Assembly (NCBI GenBank): GCA_002731275.1
Contig: PCBK01000044.1
Coordinates: forward strand, 20,399 to 84,398
Reading direction: 5' to 3'
Length of the DNA: 64,000 bases
DNA from: Deltaproteobacteria bacterium
GTDB taxonomy: Bacteria > Myxococcota_C > UBA6777
In this document: in pieces, positions 52,168-60,059 of the stretch
Numbering within the stretch: position 1 is the stretch's first letter
Layout: every line of letters starts with the position of its first letter
Notes under the pieces: generated by a model
The model's database searches: none
What the model saw: only the letters and a program-made list of their open reading frames with translations
What the model was told of the DNA's origin: nothing
Position numbers and translations under genes: made by a program

Positions 52168-54105
52168 GTGCGAATCAACCGATGGATCAGCGTTTTTGTG
52201 ACCTCTCTGATGTGTTGTTTCATCCCTGCGATAGGGTGTTCCACAGAGGGGGTACTGCGCTGTGAAGATGGGGTGAGTTTGGAGGACATCGATCCTGACA
52301 AGCGACCCTGTCAGCAAGATTGTGAGTGCAGCAATCTCCTGTACACAGGGCGTTGTGTCCTGTCGAAAGGGGCCAGGCTCTGTCAATCGGCCCAACGTGC
52401 GACATGTTCCAACAAGGGCGCGACCCGCGAGTGTGTGGTGGTCGGAGCGATCGGAGAGTGTGCCAAAGGGCAACAAACGTGCGGTGCGACACCCCTGACG
52501 TCGCTACATTGGGGAGATTGTAAGGGACCAGAGGCGAAGAGTGAGGGGACAAAGTGCAATGGCAAAGATGACAATTGTGACGGCAGAGTAGACGATGGAC
52601 TTTCAAATTGTTGCCCTGAAATCGGCGCACAAAAAGATTGTTATACAGGGCGTTTCTTTTTTAATGGGCGTGGTATTTGTAAGGGAGGGAAGCAGCTTTG
52701 TACAGAAGAGTACGTTTGGAGCAAAGTGTGTGAAGGGGAGGTGTTGCCCAAAAAACAAGAGTCCTGTGACAACACTGACGAAGATTGTAACGGCAAGATC
52801 GATGATAACCTTCGGCGGGCTTGTCAGAAGAAGGCTGGGATATGTGAGCCAGGTTACCAGCTCTGCAATGCTGGTACGTGGAGTGATACGTGTTACGAGC
52901 AGCGCCCCATCGAAGAGGAGCGTTGTGATGGGGCGGACAACGATTGTGACGGACAGGTCGATGAACAGGCGAAAGATATGCCGTTGTCGGAAACGTGTAC
53001 CTATCCACTCCCCAACAAGGTCGGGGTCGGAGTCTGTCAGGCCGGTGTGAAGGTCTGCAAGGAAGGTACATGGAGTCGCTGTCAAGGGGAAGTGTTGCCA
53101 GCAGTTCTGGATCTCTGTGGGGACAACAAGGACAATGACTGTGACGGTGAGATCGACGAAGGCTGTGCTGCGTGTGTGCCTTTGCGTTTATCGGGTCGTT
53201 TGTTGCAGCATACGGATGAGGTGACGGGGTTATTTTTTCACGCGAGTGGGGACACATTTGTCTCGCTCTCCAGGGACAAGACGATGCGTTTTTGGTCGTT
53301 CAAGTCCAAGCAGTGGTCACAAGAGCATATGTTCACGATGCCTTTGGAGCCGACTTCATTGTCTTTTCGGAGTGGCAGTGATGAGCTTGTGGTTGCGCAA
53401 GGTACGAAGGCAGAGCGCTGGGATCTTTCACAGGCAACGCCTACTAAGACATCGGTTGTATGGGAACACGGTGCACGTATTCGTCATGTGTTGTACAGTC
53501 CAACGGGGTTACAACTTGTGACAGTTGGGGATGATCGTGTGATTCGTTTATGGGATCTAAAGAAGGGCTCTTCTATATCGCTCAAGCATCGTGGGAGTCG
53601 GGATATTGAGACCATTTCATATGGTCCAGATGGTCGCTTTTTGCTGGTGGGTGATGGTTCCTCTGTTGTGTATGTGTGGAACGCTGTATTAGGGAGCTTT
53701 GAGCAGTCATTTGGTTTTTCTTCGAAGGTCTCGATGTTTGCGTTGGGGCGGGATCGTAGAAGTGTTGGTGAGCCGTTGTTGATGGGGCTCGCGACGGCGA
53801 GGAGCAATGTCGAAGTGTGGGATCTGTTGCGCACACAGTACCTACGAGAGACGGCGGTGCAGGTGCCAGCCATTGGGGCGTTGGCGTTTAATTATGACAA
53901 CACATTGCTCGCGGCAGGGGATACACAGGGGGATATCAAGCTCTGGTCACCGAAGGGGACACCTGTTGTTCTTCGCAACACTCTACGTGCATCGGGTCTT
54001 GGCGTCAGTGTGTTGGCGTTCCGACCAGGAAGAGATAACACCTTGATGTCCGTCTCCAGAGGCAAGGAGATTCGTATCTGGAGCTGTCCGCCAGCGAACC
54101 CATAG
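52168..54105 (+). CDS. MopE-type repeat and WD40-repeat lipoprotein
   Basis: The 645-residue protein has a signal ending IPAIGC (Cys near 24), about 290 residues of cysteine-rich sequence with four MopE-type metal-binding repeats (CxGxDxDCDGxxDE: CNGKDDNCDGRVDD, CDNTDEDCNGKIDD, CDGADNDCDGQVDE, CGDNKDNDCDGEIDE), and a C-terminal WD40-like propeller of about 300 residues (for example VTGLFFHASGDTFVSLSRDK, IRLWDLKKG, IKLWSPKG). MopE-type repeats occur in methanotroph copper-binding and myxobacterial surface proteins; metal binding is inferred. The GTG at 52168 has GGAG eight bases upstream. It converges on the CRISPR operon (79-bp gap). Confidence 0.85.
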   Translation: MRINRWISVFVTSLMCCFIPAIGCSTEGVLRCEDGVSLEDIDPDKRPCQQDCECSNLLYTGRCVLSKGARLCQSAQRATCSNKGATRECVVVGAIGECAKGQQTCGATPLTSLHWGDCKGPEAKSEGTKCNGKDDNCDGRVDDGLSNCCPEIGAQKDCYTGRFFFNGRGICKGGKQLCTEEYVWSKVCEGEVLPKKQESCDNTDEDCNGKIDDNLRRACQKKAGICEPGYQLCNAGTWSDTCYEQRPIEEERCDGADNDCDGQVDEQAKDMPLSETCTYPLPNKVGVGVCQAGVKVCKEGTWSRCQGEVLPAVLDLCGDNKDNDCDGEIDEGCAACVPLRLSGRLLQHTDEVTGLFFHASGDTFVSLSRDKTMRFWSFKSKQWSQEHMFTMPLEPTSLSFRSGSDELVVAQGTKAERWDLSQATPTKTSVVWEHGARIRHVLYSPTGLQLVTVGDDRVIRLWDLKKGSSISLKHRGSRDIETISYGPDGRFLLVGDGSSVVYVWNAVLGSFEQSFGFSSKVSMFALGRDRRSVGEPLLMGLATARSNVEVWDLLRTQYLRETAVQVPAIGALAFNYDNTLLAAGDTQGDIKLWSPKGTPVVLRNTLRASGLGVSVLAFRPGRDNTLMSVSRGKEIRIWSCPPANP

Positions 54106-54184
54106 GCTGCCTGAACATGATGTTATTGGTGAGGTGTGTTTTCAGTTGCAGGGAGGCTGTGGGTGCATCGATTTGTGCAGATGT

Positions 54185-55660
54185 CTATTTGACATCGGGT
54201 TCAAGCAGTCTACAACGAATCTCTTTGAGCAAACCCGACAAGAGATCCTCTGGTTTATCAACACCCAGTTCAGAGAGAACACCTTTTACCAGTGTCTGGC
54301 TCAAGAAACTTTGCGGAGATGCGGAGGAGGACCAGAGTTTCGCTGCGCTCATTTTGGCCGCGGCTTGATCCATCAGAGCTTGTGTGGGCTCGTTGTGTGC
54401 GACGTCGTTACGGAGGTTGCGGACTTGCCATTTTTGCGCTTTCCAAAGTTTGCCTAGAGCTGGCTTGTTTAGTTTGTGTAGCCAAGGCTTGATACCTCTT
54501 GCAAAATCGTTGATGTACCATTTTCCTGAGTTCTCATTTTTCTCTCTAAAACGTTTCTCTTGTTCTTTGGTTGGATGATCCTGCTGAAATGTGAAGCCAT
54601 CCGAGATGCTGCCTCCTAATTTTGAACATCCAGTTTCCTGACTGAAGTCATATTGTAGGAGCCAGTCCCAAAAGGCCGCCTCAAAAAAGGCGATGGTGCC
54701 ATGTACGGCGCGGGGAATATCCCCCGCTCGTAAGGCAAGCTCGACACGTAAAGCTGCACGAACCGCCATCTTGTCATGTTCTAGAACTAGAATGTCTTGC
54801 TTCCAATGGCTGGGCATTGGGCGTGATGAGGCAAAGCATGCGAGCCATTCGACAACATTTGTCCACTCAGACGCTGTGTGATTGTGAAGGTGTTGAACTG
54901 CACCCCAGGCCCCAAGCAGGTTCCCATTCTCGATGAGCTCAAGCGCACGATGACGTGCCTGGTAAGATTCGATTGGGTCATATCCAGGCTCGCGTTCGAT
55001 CGCTTGATCATGGGTGCTTGTACCTGTCTTTGTCGCGTCGGGGATCTCAAGAAACGTCGGGGTTTTGCCTTGCGGTGTGTGAAGGCGGACGATCTCCTCG
55101 ATCAAATTGGCAACGACTGGCATCCCACTTCTTGCAGCGACAACAACGTTGTCTACGTCAGAGGATTGCAGCAGATTTTTGATGGCTTTGTCCAAGCATT
55201 CGACCACATCTTGTCGGACGATGCTATCATATGAGGTGTCGGAACCTTCAAGCCTTTTGTCTCCTGTCAAGTAGGCTTCACGTCTTATGTCTTGGACACC
55301 AAACTGCTCAAGTCGCTTCTCAAGAATGGCTCCGGCATACCTGGGATCACCCTTCGCTTTTGTTGCATCACGACGCGTCTCCAGTATCAGTACGGATGTT
55401 GGCATAAGGTCTCGTTCGTCGAGATAACATGTCACTGCATCGAGCTTTGGTGTGCAAAGCTCGAATGGTCCCTCAGGCAGGTTTTTTTTTCTCGATTTCG
55501 CCTTGGTGATATTTTGTGCGTTGATGAGTGTCCAATCTTGTCGGTTTTCGATTTCATGATGAAGGCAAGCACAGACATTTTTTTCTAATTCAAAACGTTC
55601 TCCTTCGATCACGAGTTGAACGTCAGTTTGTCCTGTTGTGATGATCAAGCAAGTGCTCAT
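54185..55660 (-). CDS. CARF-HEPN ribonuclease (Csm6/Csx1-like)
   Basis: This 491-residue protein is the last gene of the CRISPR operon, starting with an ATGA overlap. The N-terminal 220 residues have the Rossmann-like CARF pattern: a first strand with TTGQTDVQL (8-16), and a central VVVAARSGMPVVANLI loop (172-187), the position that recognises the cyclic oligoadenylate. The C-terminal half has an HEPN motif RNDVAH (417-422), the R-x4-H catalytic pattern of Csm6/Csx1 RNases. It would be activated by the second messenger made by Cas10 and degrade RNA as a non-specific defence. The exact ring size bound is not predictable, and close relatives with other effector domains exist. GGAGAT precedes the start. 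Confidence 0.8.
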   Translation of the reverse strand: MSTCLIITTGQTDVQLVIEGERFELEKNVCACLHHEIENRQDWTLINAQNITKAKSRKKNLPEGPFELCTPKLDAVTCYLDERDLMPTSVLILETRRDATKAKGDPRYAGAILEKRLEQFGVQDIRREAYLTGDKRLEGSDTSYDSIVRQDVVECLDKAIKNLLQSSDVDNVVVAARSGMPVVANLIEEIVRLHTPQGKTPTFLEIPDATKTGTSTHDQAIEREPGYDPIESYQARHRALELIENGNLLGAWGAVQHLHNHTASEWTNVVEWLACFASSRPMPSHWKQDILVLEHDKMAVRAALRVELALRAGDIPRAVHGTIAFFEAAFWDWLLQYDFSQETGCSKLGGSISDGFTFQQDHPTKEQEKRFREKNENSGKWYINDFARGIKPWLHKLNKPALGKLWKAQKWQVRNLRNDVAHNEPTQALMDQAAAKMSAAKLWSSSASPQSFLSQTLVKGVLSELGVDKPEDLLSGLLKEIRCRLLEPDVK

Positions 55661-58134
55661 TTGTATCTCCGCTTTCGTGAATGTTCCGCACGCAATTTGG
55701 TGTGGTAGCTGTGGATGTTTTTATCTTTGCCCCTCGGGTAATCACCTGCATCGGGATGATGGCGGCGATGGATTGCGAGCCATTCCTCTTGTTTTTCTGT
55801 TGTTTGGTAATTGTCTTTCGTCCATGTCTCTACGTCAGAAACAGATTCGAGGGTCGGTTTTTTTTCTGATGGACGGTAGGTGAGCAGTTGTTTTGTTTCA
55901 ATGCAGACACTTCCCCACCCTAACGGTCGAGCATATCCCAATTTGGAGCAGTAGCCTTTTTTGTGTGTACCTTCCAGTATGTCACTAAACTGGTTTGGGC
56001 ACAGCGCAATCATGATCGCAGCAAGCTCAGAGGCTTTCAGATCGCGGAACCTGATGGTGAATCGAAATGTTCGATTTTTTTTCGATGCCTCCAACGCTAG
56101 GGTGCTGCGATCGTTGAGTCGGTTGGCTTCAGAGTGATCCTCCCAAGGTTCATCCTCAGCGTTTTCAGCGTCCTTTCGATCAAGGTAAAACTTACGTCCT
56201 GCGAGCTCTCCTGGAGCGTCATACCCGGTGACATCTCCGTAAGTTACGAGTGTTGCTTGGTCAGAGGGGCGTTTCTTTGGGTTGTATGGTTGTTTTAGAT
56301 AATGCTCAACAGCACTCGGTCTTGGCATCCCAAGTTCCTTCAGGAAAGTGGGGGGAAGAAAGCGATCCTCTTCAGTGTCAGACTCACCTACTATCTCAAG
56401 TGCTGAGTTCACCGAGATGCGTCCCATAAGTTGTGTGTGGTCTTTCCTGGGCATTGGGTTTTTTGAGCTGTTTTCCGAAGGCTGTGGGTGGTCTTCCTCT
56501 TTTGGTTCTCCGATGTTTTTACAACCTTCATTGTCTCCTGTGTAGCCAAAGAGATGGCGAACAGCAGAGAGAGCTTTGGGAGCACCGTTTTCATCCTTTT
56601 CGAGCTCTTTGGGCTGTGGGAACAGACCACGGCGCTCACGGCGCTCATCTGTGCCACTCTTCCAACGAACGGTGTCTGTATAAGCCCAACGATAGTAGTA
56701 ATGCCAGCCAAGAGAGGTGATGCATTCCTTCTTGGTATCCCATTCTACCCAAACAAGATCTCCTGGCGAAAAGACTGTGTTTTTTGCAGCCTCAAGAATA
56801 TGTTCCCTGGCTTCGTCTTTTTTTACTGTCTTTGGGACGTCAGGGTGACGCTCCGAAAAATGGCCGTGGGTGATATCCGCTAAGTGGCGGATTGTCGCAA
56901 GGTATCCTTCTTGCACTGTTTCGGGAACATTTACAGTCTTTGGTGTACTCCTGTCATTTGCAATTACCCCACGGTAGAGTTGACATTTTGCATTGAGCTG
57001 TTCACCTGCTCCAATCCCTCCCTTGTATGGTTTGCCACGAGTTTTATCGAAGCAATAGTGGTTTGCTCTCTTTGTGTGTTTCTTGCTGAAGGTGAGATGT
57101 CCAGAGAGCAGCTCAAGCTTTTTTGGAACACGAACACTGGGGCCATTTGGTTCGAGTGGCTCAAGTTCGTAACCATCTTCAGGGACCCGTGCGAGGCGAG
57201 CAAGAAGGTATCTGTCTTCACTTTCCTCGGCGAAAAGTGCATTTGGTCTGTACGAATATGACCGCTCGGCGACCCGCTCCATTGGTGCACCGAGCAGAGC
57301 ACCAAGCTCATGCCTCAACAATCCCTTGAGGGAGTCCCCTGGAAGGATGACAGGACGCTTTCTATCCCATGGCGCTCGTAGAGGTGAAAGGATGGACTTG
57401 GAATCGATCGTTTTGCCGACGTCTTTGATTTTGCAATTGATTACTTTGGATCTGACCCGCTTCTTATAATCTACACGAGCTCGTTCCACTCTACGTTGCT
57501 TCTTGCTCTCTTTGGCGTCTGGGTGTTCTTGACGTGCTGCCTTGTCTATGACGTTGTCAAGCTCTTTACCAACAACACACTCATAAGGAACAGGCCAAGG
57601 GGAGTCTGCATCATCGATTTTTTGCTGTTCCCGACATTTCCATTTTTCGTTCTCTTTGGTGTGATTTTTGGAATCGGCATCATCGATGATTTTTTGCTGT
57701 TCCCAACCTACAAGAAGGGGAGTCAATGTTGTCAACTCACAACGAATTTCACCCGACAACGTGTCTTTGTTGTTTGTACCATCGTGCCAGAGCGGGGCAG
57801 AACAGTCGAATTTGTCGGGGAGTGATACGAAGGAGTAGGGTTTGGTCGACATGTGCTTCTCTTCATTTGGTGGGGTTGTCTTGGTTTGCGTTTTTTTGTT
57901 GGAAAGTACCTTGCTTACGCCTTCTATGATCTCAAGTTTTGCACTCTCCAGCTTTGCATGGATCTTGTTGAAGTGTTTCTCTTTTATTGCGTAGAGTTCG
58001 AACTCTATACCATTTCCGGTATCGACAAAATCGATATGTGGAGCGATCTGTCCCTTGAGTACGTTTGCGTTACGGGCGACACCATCACGAGCGGAAACTC
58101 GAATTCGGAACATCTCTTGTGGGTCATCTGCCAT
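55657..58134 (-). CDS. TIGR03986-like RAMP (Cas7-insertion-type) with N-terminal domain
   Basis: This 825-residue RAMP protein carries the TIGR03986 pattern: PYSFVSLPD (about 99-107), SGEIRCELTTLTPLLV, GDSLKGLLRHELGAL (about 266-280), RTFRFTIRFRDL (late) and the final glycine-rich GYARPLGWGSV loop. A large insertion and about 95 residues before the core, not seen in typical members, are notable. The ATG at 58134 shares a base with the previous stop (TGATG) and follows AGGAGA, which fixes the start. An internal ATG at the head of the core (about residue 95) has a GAAGAG site and could give a shorter product. It should be a Cas7-like subunit of the crRNA complex. A 66-69-bp internal duplication is described separately. 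Confidence 0.8.
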   Translation of the reverse strand: MADDPQEMFRIRVSARDGVARNANVLKGQIAPHIDFVDTGNGIEFELYAIKEKHFNKIHAKLESAKLEIIEGVSKVLSNKKTQTKTTPPNEEKHMSTKPYSFVSLPDKFDCSAPLWHDGTNNKDTLSGEIRCELTTLTPLLVGWEQQKIIDDADSKNHTKENEKWKCREQQKIDDADSPWPVPYECVVGKELDNVIDKAARQEHPDAKESKKQRRVERARVDYKKRVRSKVINCKIKDVGKTIDSKSILSPLRAPWDRKRPVILPGDSLKGLLRHELGALLGAPMERVAERSYSYRPNALFAEESEDRYLLARLARVPEDGYELEPLEPNGPSVRVPKKLELLSGHLTFSKKHTKRANHYCFDKTRGKPYKGGIGAGEQLNAKCQLYRGVIANDRSTPKTVNVPETVQEGYLATIRHLADITHGHFSERHPDVPKTVKKDEAREHILEAAKNTVFSPGDLVWVEWDTKKECITSLGWHYYYRWAYTDTVRWKSGTDERRERRGLFPQPKELEKDENGAPKALSAVRHLFGYTGDNEGCKNIGEPKEEDHPQPSENSSKNPMPRKDHTQLMGRISVNSALEIVGESDTEEDRFLPPTFLKELGMPRPSAVEHYLKQPYNPKKRPSDQATLVTYGDVTGYDAPGELAGRKFYLDRKDAENAEDEPWEDHSEANRLNDRSTLALEASKKNRTFRFTIRFRDLKASELAAIMIALCPNQFSDILEGTHKKGYCSKLGYARPLGWGSVCIETKQLLTYRPSEKKPTLESVSDVETWTKDNYQTTEKQEEWLAIHRRHHPDAGDYPRGKDKNIHSYHTKLRAEHSRKRRYK

Positions 58135-60059
58135 CAGTTTCTCTCCTTTTCGATGGTAAAGCCCAGTAGAGCACCATCCGCATACCATTCGCGCAAGAGC
58201 ACATTGTTGCCGTCTAGCTCAGCTGCCGAGAAACGTTCACTTTTGTGTAGTCTTGCAGGCCTGGAGATGACGTCTACTTTTTTTGCCTCGGGAGTGTTTT
58301 CATCGACCTCTTGTATGAATACCCAGTGAACACCTTTGGCTGTCTTGGCTGCACGCCATACAGCTTTTTCTGAATAGAAAGCGACTTCATCCACCTGCAA
58401 GTCCCCATCTTGGGGCCACCCCTTCCCAAAGGTCACAGGTGGAATGCTCAAATGGAGATTGATTGTTGGGTCACACCACCATGCAACGGGGTTTTGCTGT
58501 TGAGCAAATGCTTTTTGGGCAGCTTCTATTGCAGTCGCAAGTGTCAGTTGCTTGGACTCATCCCAACTTTCTTTTGGGGTGCAAACCCGAACATATGTCT
58601 CGCTTTCGCAAGTTGCTTTGATGAATGTTTGTTGCTGTTTGTCCTTTTTGGCGGATTCTTGGTTGTTATGTTCTTCTATCGGAGGTGTCCAATCTCGTGC
58701 CTTTTTGACGTCATCATTCTTCCACTCGCCGGCCTTCCATAGTCCCCAGCCAGCGCCTTTTGTTTTGTGCCCCCCAACTGGCAAGTGTCCAATCTCCCCA
58801 AGTCCGATAAGGTGATCCAGTTCTCCTACCAAGCTCTCTACATCTTTGGATGTTGGTCCCTCAACCACAATGCGTGTGGGAAAAGTCCCTTTCAACACAC
58901 GTACAGCGTCGCGCTTAGAGCTACCGTAAGAACTTGCAGAAAACTCATCCTCCGCGTGCATGTGAAGCTTGGCCGCCGACCACTCCCCGTTGGCCAGACC
59001 GTCACGGATAATGACGCGACTACTTTTGGCGACTGTTCCAAAGAGCCGACCGCCAAGATCGTGCTCTCCTACATCCCCTTGGAAAAGGTGTGGATCCTTC
59101 ACTTTTTTCCCCTCGGAGTTTTTAAGGCGAGAAAAGGCATGGCGCATGGAACCGCGAAGACTTGCTCCTGGTAGCAATGGTTTATCGCGTTCCATCAAGA
59201 TCGATCGATCTGTCATCAAGGCATCTGGTAGCTGTGTCTCAGAATCGACCCATGAGGGTCTTCCCCATTTTCCATCACCTGTAAATTGCAACGTTTTCTC
59301 GGAGTCGTGTGGGCCAATCGCGAACATGTCGAGGCCCCACGCAGCTTCTTCTGGTTCAGGTTTGTACTCTCCGAATGAGAGTTTTACATCCCGTGTGCGA
59401 AAGAACCATGAGCGTGTAGGTTCTACTGTGGGAATTGCTTGTAATGCGGGTGGCAGAGTTTGGCGTTCCGATTTGAGCCAGAGCTTATAGGCATCTTGAT
59501 CGAATCGGTAGGCGTGCAGAGCTTCTATGTGGCACCAACCAAGACCGCGGGCAACACCCCCACCCAGCCAACAACGAGCCTTTTTCCAATGTTCCGAAAG
59601 TATGTAGCCAAGGATTCCTTCTGCCTCAATTGCTTCATTTTCATCGGCTGCATAAGACCAATCCACTCGAAATGTGAGTGTCCACTTTGTACCTGAAGGC
59701 ACAACCTCATGGTCATAAAGCACTCCATCTGCACGTGCGCCTGTTTTGTGGCGGATACCAACACCTGAACGAAGTCGGAGTTTCGTGTTTCTGAGAGGTG
59801 TTGCGTCTGTAAACTCCCAGGCCGATCGCCTCAGAGATGTTGTACGGTTTGAATCTTCTGAGATACAACGAGGAAGTGGGTCAAAAAAGCGACGTGCCAT
59901 CGATACTGCAGCCCCTTTAAGTCCCCGCCCCACAAGTATTGGCTGTCCATTTACCATGGCGAATGGATGATCTGCGCTGCTATCGCGATCGAGACCGGAC
60001 ACCGATAACGCAGAGTCTTGCACAAGTACTGCTTTGAATAGAGTCAATCGTGTGTTCAT
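58134..60059 (-). CDS. Tandem Cas7-Cas7 RAMP (Cas7-2x-like)
   Basis: The 641-residue protein holds two RAMP/Cas7 domains in one chain. The first (1-180) has DHPFAMVNGQPILVGRGLKG (30-49) and the LYDHEVVPSGTKW strand; the second (about 225-445) has PDALMTDRSILMERDKPLLP (278-297), then LPGASLRGSM and the late glycine loop GGHKTKGAGWGLW. Asp30 and Asp279 lie where type III Cas7 subunits carry the Asp that cuts target RNA. Residues from 450 to 641 form an extra C-terminal domain of unknown fold. The start overlaps the previous stop by four bases (ATGA). This is the expected second piece of a fused III-D2/III-Dv complex. Confidence 0.8.
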   Translation of the reverse strand: MNTRLTLFKAVLVQDSALSVSGLDRDSSADHPFAMVNGQPILVGRGLKGAAVSMARRFFDPLPRCISEDSNRTTSLRRSAWEFTDATPLRNTKLRLRSGVGIRHKTGARADGVLYDHEVVPSGTKWTLTFRVDWSYAADENEAIEAEGILGYILSEHWKKARCWLGGGVARGLGWCHIEALHAYRFDQDAYKLWLKSERQTLPPALQAIPTVEPTRSWFFRTRDVKLSFGEYKPEPEEAAWGLDMFAIGPHDSEKTLQFTGDGKWGRPSWVDSETQLPDALMTDRSILMERDKPLLPGASLRGSMRHAFSRLKNSEGKKVKDPHLFQGDVGEHDLGGRLFGTVAKSSRVIIRDGLANGEWSAAKLHMHAEDEFSASSYGSSKRDAVRVLKGTFPTRIVVEGPTSKDVESLVGELDHLIGLGEIGHLPVGGHKTKGAGWGLWKAGEWKNDDVKKARDWTPPIEEHNNQESAKKDKQQQTFIKATCESETYVRVCTPKESWDESKQLTLATAIEAAQKAFAQQQNPVAWWCDPTINLHLSIPPVTFGKGWPQDGDLQVDEVAFYSEKAVWRAAKTAKGVHWVFIQEVDENTPEAKKVDVISRPARLHKSERFSAAELDGNNVLLREWYADGALLGFTIEKERN

